DNA from: Balneolaceae bacterium UBA2956 | GTDB lineage: Bacteria; Bacteroidota; Rhodothermia; Balneolales; Balneolaceae | DNA length: 48,209 nt | Assembly (NCBI GenBank): GCA_002348545.1 | Contig: DEBM01000036.1 | Coordinates: 1 to 48,209 of the forward strand | Reading direction: 5' to 3' | The notes under the pieces: generated by a model | Told to the model about the DNA's origin: nothing | The model's input: only the letters and a program-made list of their open reading frames with translations | The model's database searches: none | Shown here: positions 25,519 to 33,288 of the stretch, one piece after another | Layout of the letters: each line of letters starts with the position of its first letter | Position numbering within the stretch: position 1 is the stretch's first letter | Position numbers and translations under genes: made by a program

Positions 25519-26547
25519 ATGAATTACAATTTCAAGGAAACACTTCAAAACATCACTTTAGGCAATGATCTATGCACGGATGAGGCTATGTTTGCCTTAG
25601 AATCAATCATGAATGGTGAAGTTAGTTCTGAAGAAATAGCCTCCTTTTTAACCGCTATGAAAATGAAGGGAGAATCAATTGAAGAACTATCTTCCTTTGT
25701 TAAAGTTATGAGATCAAAATCTCTAAAGGTTCAAACCGACATAAAAGGTGCTGTAGATATTGTTGGGACAGGAGGAGATAAATCCGGCACCTTTAATATT
25801 TCCACTATTACTGCTTTTGTCACAGCCGCCGCAGGTGTTCCTGTGATCAAACATGGAAATAGAAGTGCGTCAAGTAAATGTGGGAGTGCTGATGTCTTAG
25901 AAATTCTTGGTGCAAATATAGAATTAAATCCAGTGCAGGTTGCTGAAGTTTTTGAACGAGTAGGTATTGCTTTTATGTATGCTCCGATGTTTCATCCAGC
26001 AATGAAATATGTCATGCCAGCTAGGAAAGCTATTGGGTTTCGTACTTTTTTTAACATACTTGGCCCTTTAACGAATCCTGCTGGTGTGCGTAATTATGTA
26101 ATTGGCGCCTACAACAAAGATGTTGCGCATCAAATGGCCCAGATATTGGCGACACTTGATACCCAATTTGCTTACACTTTTAGTTCCGAAGACGGTCTTG
26201 ATGAAATCAGTTTATGCAAACCCACAACATTCTTTGAGGTAAAAAAACAATTAAGTTCTCAGCCAAGATCATTCGAACCTGAAGAATTAGACTTTGATCG
26301 TGTGGGAATGACAGAGCTTTTAGGTGGAGAACCATCAGAGAATGCTCGTATATTTACCGATATTTTGAGCAATAAAGCAACAGAGGCTCAAAAAAATATA
26401 ATAGTTCTTAATGCAGCATTTGCCATACATGCAGTAACTGATATGCAACATCTTCTTGAAGCAAAAAATATAGCCGAAAAAGTCATCCAATCTGGTGCAG
26501 CTTTAAATAAACTTAATGAGTTCATATCGGCGACTCAGGCTTATTAA
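25519..26547 (+). CDS. trpD: Anthranilate phosphoribosyltransferase
   Basis: Joins anthranilate and PRPP. It is 342 aa. The PRPP-binding DIVGTGGDKSGTFNIST, the anthranilate-site KHGNRSASSKCGSADVLE and FHPAMKYVMPARKAIGFRT are all intact, and NILGPLTNPA follows. An N-terminal helical domain (residues 1-65) matches the dimerisation domain. It ends one base before the trpC start, suggesting coupled translation. Confidence 0.97.
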   Translation: MNYNFKETLQNITLGNDLCTDEAMFALESIMNGEVSSEEIASFLTAMKMKGESIEELSSFVKVMRSKSLKVQTDIKGAVDIVGTGGDKSGTFNISTITAFVTAAAGVPVIKHGNRSASSKCGSADVLEILGANIELNPVQVAEVFERVGIAFMYAPMFHPAMKYVMPARKAIGFRTFFNILGPLTNPAGVRNYVIGAYNKDVAHQMAQILATLDTQFAYTFSSEDGLDEISLCKPTTFFEVKKQLSSQPRSFEPEELDFDRVGMTELLGGEPSENARIFTDILSNKATEAQKNIIVLNAAFAIHAVTDMQHLLEAKNIAEKVIQSGAALNKLNEFISATQAY

Positions 26548-26548
26548 T

Positions 26549-27358
26549 ATGAATATACTTGAAAAGATAGTCTCCCAAACTAAGATTGACCTCAAAAAGA
26601 GAATCTTAGAACGCAGTTATAAAAGCTTAGAATCGGAATGGGGCTTTGAAAAAGAGTTACAGTCATTCTCTCAGGCTATAAAAGGCAAAGTGGTTAAGTT
26701 TATAGCTGAAGTTAAAAAAGCATCTCCCTCTAAGGGTATTATTCGAGAGGACTTTGACCCTGTATCTTTATCTAGAATTTATGAGAAATCAGGAGCCTCT
26801 GCTATATCAGTTCTAACTGACGAACCTTTCTTTAAGGGGCATTTATCCTATTTGGATGATATTGCCCAACAAATTACTATTCCAATATTACGGAAAGACT
26901 TCATTATAAATCCATATCAAATAGCAGAAGCCAAGGCCTTTGGCGCAGATGCTATATTATTAATTGCACGAATTCTATCTGACTCTCAGTTGGATGAGCT
27001 ATTATCGGCAGCTAAAGAATATGAACTAGACGCCTTAGTAGAATGTTATGATTTAGTTGACCAGGATCGCATTAATTATGAAAAGGTATCGATTCTCGGT
27101 GTAAATAATCGTGATTTAGAAACCTTTGAAGTTGATGTTAACCGTGGAGTATCACAGTTAAATATGGCTCCTGAGTCCACTATCACAGTTTCTGAAAGTG
27201 GTATCTCGACGGTTGATGACATTAAATTCTTACAAAAAAATGGTATAAATGCTGTTTTAGTAGGAGAACATTTGATGAGACAAAGAAATATTGGTGGAGA
27301 ACTTAGAAAATTGGTTTTAGCCGCCCAAGAAGCATCTCATTCGCATGGCACAATGTAA
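26549..27358 (+). CDS. trpC: Indole-3-glycerol phosphate synthase
   Basis: Ring-closing decarboxylation of CdRP to indole-3-glycerol phosphate. It is 269 aa from ATG 26549; an upstream in-frame ATG at 26516 lies within trpD and is not needed. The (beta/alpha)8 signatures are FIAEVKKASPSKG (Glu54, Lys56 and Ser59-Pro60), PILRKDFIINPYQI, VECYDL, LGVNNRDLETF and SESGIST. TrpC is separate from TrpF here, unlike the E. coli fusion. A 143-base gap with a stem-loop follows. Confidence 0.96.
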   Translation: MNILEKIVSQTKIDLKKRILERSYKSLESEWGFEKELQSFSQAIKGKVVKFIAEVKKASPSKGIIREDFDPVSLSRIYEKSGASAISVLTDEPFFKGHLSYLDDIAQQITIPILRKDFIINPYQIAEAKAFGADAILLIARILSDSQLDELLSAAKEYELDALVECYDLVDQDRINYEKVSILGVNNRDLETFEVDVNRGVSQLNMAPESTITVSESGISTVDDIKFLQKNGINAVLVGEHLMRQRNIGGELRKLVLAAQEASHSHGTM

Positions 27359-27413
27359 TTTTATTATATGGTACTGTAAAATTATTATTCAGGTGCCTTA
27401 TAATTGGGTTGCC

Positions 27414-27433
27414 TTAGCCCATCTCTGGGCTAA
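27414..27433 (+). other. Stem-loop in the trpC-trpF gap
   Basis: A perfect 8-bp stem (27414-27421 with 27426-27433) closing a TCTC loop, with no T-run after it. Just upstream lie imperfect direct repeats GGTGCCTTA and GGTTGCCTTA. The left arm's CCCA could also pair with TGGG at 27405-27408, giving a mutually exclusive smaller hairpin. A role in mRNA processing or partial polarity within the operon is possible. Confidence 0.45.
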
Positions 27434-27501
27434 AATGTTAGAAAGTAATTGATCTATTGATAAATTTACACAACATTGTTTAACATAAATAAGTGTGATA
27501 G

Positions 27502-28143
27502 ATGAAGAAATGTAAAGTGAAAATATGTGGGCTGACAAATTTAGCTGATGCTAGATTTGCAGCTGGAGCTGGAGCTGATTATTTAGGATTTATTTTTGTG
27601 GATGGAACACCAAGATATATAGAACCCGCCATGGTAGGTGCTATTAATGAGTGGGTAGAAGGCCCAGAAAAGGTGGGGGTGTTCCAAAATCATGAACTCA
27701 ATTTTGTACAAGAAACCGCTCGGCAGATAGGCTTAGACCTAATCCAACTTCATGGCTATGAAACTGTTGAATATTGTTCCCAACTTGCACAAATTTATAG
27801 AATAATTAAAGTTATTTCTGTGGAAGAAAAGTCGACTACAACTGAACTTTCACAAGTACTAAATTCTTATAAAAATGTATGCAGTTACTTCATGTTTGAT
27901 ACTAAGATCAATGGGCAAAGTGGGGGTACAGGCATCTCCTTTAATTGGGCAATTATTAATGAATTGGATATTCCACAACCTTACTTTTTATCCGGTGGAT
28001 TATCACATGTGACAATAAATACAGCCTTGGAATTACTTTCAGGGAACCCTCCGTTAGCCATTGATGTATCTTCTAAGATAGAGGAAAGTATAGGTATTAA
28101 AGATTATGATAAGCTATCTTTACTAATGGAAGAAGTTAATTAA
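27502..28143 (+). CDS. trpF: Phosphoribosylanthranilate isomerase
   Basis: Amadori rearrangement of PRA to CdRP, the step before TrpC. It has 213 aa. The catalytic Cys9 is in KVKICGLTN and the general acid Asp133 is in MFDTKINGQSGGTG; PYFLSGGLS is the phosphate-binding end. Gene order places it after trpC with a 143-base gap, then a 73-base gap to trpB; both gaps are longer than elsewhere in the operon, but all genes have the same direction. Confidence 0.95.
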   Translation: MKKCKVKICGLTNLADARFAAGAGADYLGFIFVDGTPRYIEPAMVGAINEWVEGPEKVGVFQNHELNFVQETARQIGLDLIQLHGYETVEYCSQLAQIYRIIKVISVEEKSTTTELSQVLNSYKNVCSYFMFDTKINGQSGGTGISFNWAIINELDIPQPYFLSGGLSHVTINTALELLSGNPPLAIDVSSKIEESIGIKDYDKLSLLMEEVN

Positions 28144-28216
28144 AAATCTAAAGTTTAGCCTTCCAAATTCTTCAATCGTTGTATTAAACTAACTGATCAA
28201 ACCTCAACATACAATA

Positions 28217-29416
28217 ATGTCTGTCATTACTACAACCACTTATTCTAAGCCCAATCATAAAGGATATTTTGGAGTTTACGGGGGTAAATTTGTCCCAGAG
28301 ACACTGATACCAGCTTTAAATGAACTCGAGAGTGCTTACAAAAAGGCCAGCAAAGATCCTGAATTTGAGAAAGAGTATCTGCACTTACTGCATGAATATG
28401 TGGGAAGACCAACCGAATTAAGTTTTGCTGACCGATTAACCGATTATTATGGTGGTGCAAAAATCTATTTAAAGCGCGAGGACTTATGCCATACTGGTGC
28501 ACACAAAATAAACAATGCAATTGGACAGATACTCTTAGCACTGAGAATGGGAAAGAAGCGAATAATCGCTGAAACTGGCGCGGGTCAGCATGGTGTAGCA
28601 ACCGCAACTGCATGCGCGAAATTCGGAGTGGAATGTGTAGTCTATATGGGAGAGGAAGACATGGTGCGACAGAAGCTTAATGTTGACCGAATGCAACTGA
28701 TGGGAGCAGAAGTTCGTGGAGTAAGTAGTGGTTCCAAAACCTTAAAAGATGCAACAAACGAAGCTATACGTGATTGGGTTACCAATGTTGATGATACATT
28801 CTATATCATAGGTTCTGTAGTTGGGCCACACCCATACCCTATGATGGTTAGAAATTTCCACCGCATAATTGGTGATGAAACCAAGCGACAATTAATGGAA
28901 ATTGAAGGGCGATTGCCTGATTATCTAATCGCATGTGTTGGAGGAGGATCCAATGCTATGGGTATTTTTTATCCATTTATTAATGATGATGTACACATTA
29001 TTGGGATTGAAGCAGGTGGATTAGGAGTGGAATCTGGACAAACAGCTGCTACCTTAACTAAAGGAAAACCTGGCGTTTTGCATGGATCAATGAGTTATCT
29101 TCTCCATGATCAAGAAGGACAAATTGAATTAGCCCATTCAATTAGTGCTGGGTTGGATTACCCTGGAATTGGTCCAGAACATGCCTACTTACACGATACA
29201 AAACGTGTCGATTACCATGCTGTGACCGATTCAGAAGCACTTGAGGCAGTATCTTTACTGTCCAGGCTAGAGGGAATAATTCCTGCTTTGGAAACAGCAC
29301 ACGCCTTTGCCTGGTTGGAAAAGCTAATGTCAAAAACTACATCCGAACAGATTGTTGTGTTGAATTGTTCTGGTAGAGGTGATAAAGACATGGAAACCAT
29401 TTCCAAATATCTCTGA
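28217..29416 (+). CDS. trpB: Tryptophan synthase beta chain
   Basis: PLP enzyme condensing indole with serine. It is 399 aa, of the TrpB1 type. GYFGVYGGKFVPETL opens the protein. The PLP lysine is Lys97 in HTGAHKINN, followed by ETGAGQHGVATA, and the phosphate-binding loop is CVGGGSNAMG. LDYPGIGPEHAYL is the COMM/alpha-contact region. It lies 17 bases before trpA, with which it forms the alpha2-beta2 complex. Confidence 0.98.
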   Translation: MSVITTTTYSKPNHKGYFGVYGGKFVPETLIPALNELESAYKKASKDPEFEKEYLHLLHEYVGRPTELSFADRLTDYYGGAKIYLKREDLCHTGAHKINNAIGQILLALRMGKKRIIAETGAGQHGVATATACAKFGVECVVYMGEEDMVRQKLNVDRMQLMGAEVRGVSSGSKTLKDATNEAIRDWVTNVDDTFYIIGSVVGPHPYPMMVRNFHRIIGDETKRQLMEIEGRLPDYLIACVGGGSNAMGIFYPFINDDVHIIGIEAGGLGVESGQTAATLTKGKPGVLHGSMSYLLHDQEGQIELAHSISAGLDYPGIGPEHAYLHDTKRVDYHAVTDSEALEAVSLLSRLEGIIPALETAHAFAWLEKLMSKTTSEQIVVLNCSGRGDKDMETISKYL

Positions 29417-29433
29417 GCTAAATAAAACACTTA

Positions 29434-30237
29434 ATGAATCGAATTAATAAGGTTTTTGAGCAAAAGAAAGACGAAAAAGTAATGAGTCTTTTCATAACCG
29501 CTGGATATCCTGATATAAACGAAACCGTTGACTTAATTCTAGGATTTGAACGCAATGGAGCCGACATTGTTGAACTAGGTATACCATTTAGTGACCCATT
29601 AGCTGATGGCCCGACTATTCAATATTCATCCAATATAGCCATTTCTAATGGGGTATCCATTCAAGGTATATTTGGCATGGTAGCTGAAACTAGAAAAAAC
29701 TCTGAAATTCCAATTATTTTAATGGGATACATAAATCCTATGCTTAGGTATGGATTGGAGAAATTTTTCTCTAATGCAGCTAAGGCAGGTGTAGATGGGC
29801 TAATTGTGCCTGATCTACCACTCGATGAAGCAACTATGATTGAGGAATTTGCTCATTCACATGGAATTCAATTGATTTATTTAATTGCACCTAATACGAG
29901 TGATGAACGAATGAAACTTAGTGATGACAAATCCAATGGGTTTGTATATTGCGTGTCGGTAACGGGCGTTACAGGGGCTAGAGATGGTAGTGAGGTTAAG
30001 CAATCAGTAGATACATTCATTCAACGCTCAAAAGTAAACATCACTAAAAACCCATTAATGGTCGGTTTTGGAATAAAGAATTATAATGATGCGCAAAGTA
30101 TATCTAAAGAGGTAGATGGATTTATTGTTGGTAGTGCCCTTATAGAAATAATAAGGGATACCTACCCAACCGAGAATTGGAAAGAAGTGGTCTTTAACTT
30201 TGTGCATCAACTCAAATTTGGCTATCCTAATCAATAG
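29434..30237 (+). CDS. trpA: Tryptophan synthase alpha chain
   Basis: Cleaves indole-3-glycerol phosphate to indole, which is channelled to TrpB. It is 267 aa. The catalytic Glu47 and Asp58 lie in VELGIPFSDPLADGPTIQ, and GLIVPDLPLDEA, YCVSVTGVTGARDG and GFGIKNYNDA are the other conserved TIM-barrel loops. Last gene of the trp operon. No terminator hairpin is obvious in the 83 bases that follow. Confidence 0.98.
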   Translation: MNRINKVFEQKKDEKVMSLFITAGYPDINETVDLILGFERNGADIVELGIPFSDPLADGPTIQYSSNIAISNGVSIQGIFGMVAETRKNSEIPIILMGYINPMLRYGLEKFFSNAAKAGVDGLIVPDLPLDEATMIEEFAHSHGIQLIYLIAPNTSDERMKLSDDKSNGFVYCVSVTGVTGARDGSEVKQSVDTFIQRSKVNITKNPLMVGFGIKNYNDAQSISKEVDGFIVGSALIEIIRDTYPTENWKEVVFNFVHQLKFGYPNQ

Positions 30238-30320
30238 TACTTATTGGCTAATAACATCGCGCTAAGATTCCAGGTCTAGAGTCTATTTATACAGAAATTT
30301 GATTAAAATTGCTCGATTTC

Positions 30321-31394
30321 ATGCGTTTTTTATATTATTTATCCCTTTTAACTCTAGCGGCATATTCATTTGCTTGTAATGGTGACTTTAGAGAACGTGC
30401 CAAAGGCGATACACGTGAGTTTGTTGTTGTAATGGACTCTGTTGACTGGGATAGTAAAACGTCTAATGCACTACGGGAAACATTTGGGAAATATGTATTC
30501 ACCCTACCAAATCCAGAACCTTATTATGACTTAACATTTATGCAAATACGTTCCCGCTCACAACTAGAACGTATCATGGGGCATAAGAATATTATTTTTG
30601 CTGCGCCAATTGATGATTCTACCACGGTTGCGGCACAGGTTAGGGCTTTCTTGGATGAGTCAACTGAACAACGAGTACGTAATGGGGAAAGTTTTGCTTT
30701 TCCTCTCGTAGATCACTGGTATAAGGATCAATATGCATTAATTTTAAGCTCAGGTAGTGATTCTGCCTTAGCAACCAAAATAAGGAATACCGAAAGTGCT
30801 TTGCTAAGTAATGCTTTGGATAAAGAATTATTACGATGGAATTGGTTCGTTTATGAGAAAAAAGAACAAACGCAGTATAGTGACTCTTTGTGGAATGATC
30901 ATGGGTTTAAGGTTCGGATTCAACACGATTACATAAAACGAATAGACACTACCAACTTCATAAGCTACCGCAGATTCTTACCGGAAAATGATCGATGGAT
31001 GTGGGTATGGTGGAAGGATAATGTCAAAGCTATTAGTTTTCTAGATGATGATTGGATAAACCAGACTAGAGATTCACTGAATCAGCAATTCATAAAGGGA
31101 AGAACTGATTCAATGTTTATCACTACCGAATATCGAAGAGCGGTTGAAAGCTACAGCTTCCAAAAAGATCGATACTTAGGTTATGAAACCCTGGGTACAT
31201 GGCAAATGATCAATGGAGCGATGGGAGGGCCATTTGTCAATTTTACCTATTATGACGAATCTACTTCAAGGTTGTTTATGGTTGAGTATTCTCAGTTTGC
31301 ACCATCTGTAAGAAAAAAACTACGCTTTGTTCGTCAGTTCAGAGCTATGGGTAGAACTTTTGAGGCAGATAGCCTTTATTTGACGCCTATTTAA
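30321..31394 (+). CDS. DUF4837 family lipoprotein
   Basis: A 357-aa exported protein. From ATG 30321 the N-terminus is a lipoprotein-like signal (FLYYLSLLTLAAYSFAC), with Cys followed by Asn-Gly-Asp. Later blocks such as ESFAFPLVDHWYKDQYALIL and MGGPFVNFTYYDE resemble DUF4837, which I know from Bacteroidota/Balneolota only. Function unknown. A TTG at 30309 would add four residues before the signal and is less likely. It ends 3 bases from the convergent methyltransferase gene. Confidence 0.78.
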   Translation: MRFLYYLSLLTLAAYSFACNGDFRERAKGDTREFVVVMDSVDWDSKTSNALRETFGKYVFTLPNPEPYYDLTFMQIRSRSQLERIMGHKNIIFAAPIDDSTTVAAQVRAFLDESTEQRVRNGESFAFPLVDHWYKDQYALILSSGSDSALATKIRNTESALLSNALDKELLRWNWFVYEKKEQTQYSDSLWNDHGFKVRIQHDYIKRIDTTNFISYRRFLPENDRWMWVWWKDNVKAISFLDDDWINQTRDSLNQQFIKGRTDSMFITTEYRRAVESYSFQKDRYLGYETLGTWQMINGAMGGPFVNFTYYDESTSRLFMVEYSQFAPSVRKKLRFVRQFRAMGRTFEADSLYLTPI

Positions 31395-31397
31395 CTT

Positions 31398-31937
31398 TTA
31401 TTTGAAGATAGATTTACTTACTAAATCGTACAAAATTACACCAGTGGCTACTGATAGATTGAGTGAATGCTTACTTCCAAACTGCGGAATAATTAAGTGA
31501 TAGTCTGCTGAACCAAGGGCCTGATCATCTAATCCTTTGACTTCATTTCCAAATACAAAAGCAAGTCTTTTGTTAGTAATATCCGCATAACTAAAGCTTG
31601 TAATTGGAATAGATTGGTGCGTCTGCTCTACAGCAATTATACATGCATTTCTCTTCTTTAGCTTTTCAAGACAAGTACTCCATTGTGAATGGTGACTCCA
31701 GGAAACATACTCTTCCGCCCCAATAGCTGTTTTAGAAATTTCGATATTATTATCTGGAGTAGGGGTATAGCCAGAAAGAAACACCTTATTTATTCCAAAT
31801 GCATCTGCATTTCTAAATACTGCTCCTACATTGTATGCACTTCTAATGTTATGAAGACAAATTATAGATTTCTGCAATAGCCATGGTTTATCCGCTTTTG
31901 AGTGGCGAACAAATAATTCTTCCGTTGTTAATTTCAT
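31398..31937 (-). CDS. TrmH/SpoU-family RNA 2'-O-methyltransferase
   Basis: A 179-aa SPOUT-class methyltransferase that uses AdoMet to methylate a ribose in tRNA or rRNA. The three family motifs are seen: LHNIRSAYNVGAVFRNADAF (motif 1, Asn and Arg), LAFVFGNEVKGL (motif 2) and IPQFGSKHSLNLSVATGVIL (motif 3, knotted AdoMet site). No separate N-terminal RNA-binding domain, so it is the short type; the target nucleotide cannot be told. Convergent with the DUF4837 gene. Confidence 0.9.
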   Translation of the reverse strand: MKLTTEELFVRHSKADKPWLLQKSIICLHNIRSAYNVGAVFRNADAFGINKVFLSGYTPTPDNNIEISKTAIGAEEYVSWSHHSQWSTCLEKLKKRNACIIAVEQTHQSIPITSFSYADITNKRLAFVFGNEVKGLDDQALGSADYHLIIPQFGSKHSLNLSVATGVILYDLVSKSIFK

Positions 31938-31956
31938 TCATAATTAAGATTAGATA

Positions 31957-32040
31957 TTAGTCTAATTAATAATTGGTTTTCTACAAAAAAATCCAATGTA
32001 TACAAGCTTAGTATTAAGATTGTAATTGAAATTAGACTAA
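31957..32040. repeat. 11-bp perfect inverted repeat
   Basis: TTAGTCTAATT at 31957-31967 and its exact reverse complement AATTAGACTAA at 32030-32040, separated by 62 bases. The left copy is itself part of a smaller palindrome ATTAGA-N6-TCTAAT (31949-31966). It lies just upstream of the methyltransferase start and beside a decayed gene. It could be an operator, a weak RNA fold or a remnant element end. Confidence 0.5.
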
Positions 32041-32050
32041 AAATCGGGTT

Positions 32051-32222
32051 CTAAATAATTAAACCAGCAGCCGTACCTATTATAGCTCCAAGACGTCGAA
32101 TATACCCTAATTCTTCATTAGTTGAAGTTCTAATTAAAGTTTCGATTCTAGATTCATCATATTTTTCCAATATCGATTTATTGTTAAACTAAGCTCTTCA
32201 AAAAAGTGTGAAAGCACGTACT
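32051..32222 (-). pseudogene. Decayed 3' fragment of a DUF445-like membrane protein gene
   Basis: Reading the minus strand, one frame after the ybeY stop gives VEYVLSHFFEELSLTIN, and a second frame then continues KSILEKYDESRIETLI, TSTNEELGYIRRLGAIIG and TAAGLII up to a TAG at 32051-32053. Joined by one frameshift near 32189, this resembles the C-terminus of DUF445 proteins (Ser-Ile-Leu, Asp, E-x-L-I, EL-x-x-I-x-x-LGA-x-x-G). The N-terminal ~300 residues are absent, as ybeY lies directly upstream. Assembly error could explain the frameshift but not the missing front. Confidence 0.55.
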
Positions 32223-32233
32223 CAACAAAAAAA

Positions 32234-32692
32234 CTATATGGTTATTTGATGAATGATCGCGTCTTCTTCTATAGTCATGATTTTTTTCTGTTCCATCGTT
32301 GAATCTTCAAAACCAAGGATATGTAGTAATCCATGAACCAATATTCGTAGACACTCTGTATGAAGTTTTACGCTAAACTCTCTAGATTGTTCGATGATCC
32401 TTGGTAAGCAACAATAAATTGTACCTTCTAACAAGGGTCTACTGCTTGAATCCATAAATTTACTTGTTTCATGATAATGAAAGCTAATAATATCAGTAAT
32501 ATAGTCTCTTTGAAGGTATTCACTGTTAATTCGCCTTATTTCGGCTTCGTCTACAATCACAATTTCTATGAATTCAATTGTACAGGAATGGCGTTGAATA
32601 AATAAATTAATGAGCTCATTGATAGTTGTTTCAGCTAGCGGAAATTCTAGGTTAGTGGTATTAAAAAGCTGAAATATTTTTGTAATGGACAT
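32234..32692 (-). CDS. ybeY: Endoribonuclease YbeY (rRNA maturation)
   Basis: Metal-dependent RNase for 16S rRNA 3' maturation and ribosome quality control. From ATG 32692 the protein is 152 aa; an upstream start at 32770 lies inside the previous gene. Blocks: VDEAEIRRINSEYLQRDYITDIISF, then the metal site HGLLHILGFED. The usual HxxxHxxxxxH has Asp at the third ligand; I recall the same change (GYKD) in Bacteroidota homologues, so it is probably lineage-typical rather than inactivating. Confidence 0.88.
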   Translation of the reverse strand: MSITKIFQLFNTTNLEFPLAETTINELINLFIQRHSCTIEFIEIVIVDEAEIRRINSEYLQRDYITDIISFHYHETSKFMDSSSRPLLEGTIYCCLPRIIEQSREFSVKLHTECLRILVHGLLHILGFEDSTMEQKKIMTIEEDAIIHQITI

Positions 32693-32711
32693 GGATCTGA
32701 GGCGTGTATAG

Positions 32712-33164
32712 CTAATCCTCGAAGCTGAAATCATCATCCATTGACTCAGTGAGGGATAAAGCAACACCACACATCATCAAGTCATCTGGTAATTGAGTAA
32801 AATCTCCTGACTTAATTACTTTATCAACATTGGCATAGATACTACAACCGGCTTCTTTTTCAATAATTAATCCAGAAGTTTTACCTCCAGATTTGCCAAA
32901 AAAAGTAACTTGATGTAAAATTTCACTTGCTACAAATGCAGTACAGTTATGTAATTGAACAAAGGTATTACTCGCATACACGGATACCATATTCATAGAT
33001 ACACCCTGAACATGTAGTCCTAGATGGATTTCTAATGCTAATTTTCGGTTTGATTCAGTATGCTTGAGTTCTAATCGGAATACATCTTCACCTAAGGGTT
33101 TTACATCTGTATCTAAAATCTTAGCAATTGTTTCAATGTTTTCAACTGTGAATGTATGTATCAT
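32712..33164 (-). CDS. Hypothetical protein, 150 aa
   Basis: I do not recognise this family. The protein is soluble, without signal peptide or membrane helix, and looks like an alpha/beta fold with alternating strands (RLELKHTESNRKLALEIHLG, then VSMNMVSVYA). It has a Lys-Ser-Gly-Gly-Lys loop (FFGKSGGKTSG) and a very acidic C-terminus (ESMDDDFSFED). Its stop lies 19 bases before the ybeY start, so it is probably co-transcribed with it. The real coding nature is supported by length, gene spacing and lack of a competing frame. Confidence 0.65.
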   Translation of the reverse strand: MIHTFTVENIETIAKILDTDVKPLGEDVFRLELKHTESNRKLALEIHLGLHVQGVSMNMVSVYASNTFVQLHNCTAFVASEILHQVTFFGKSGGKTSGLIIEKEAGCSIYANVDKVIKSGDFTQLPDDLMMCGVALSLTESMDDDFSFED

Positions 33165-33288
33165 GAACTCTGATAATTTATCACTCTTGTGTGAATAGTA
33201 TAGTTTAATTTATGAAGAAATGATACTAAGGTGTCTTAACTGTAATCATCTGTATTTACCGGAGTCTAAGTTTTAATTATTAATTAGC

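Noticed and set aside
32693..32770. Upstream start for ybeY
   Set aside because: It would overlap the preceding gene by 59 bases and add residues not found in YbeY.
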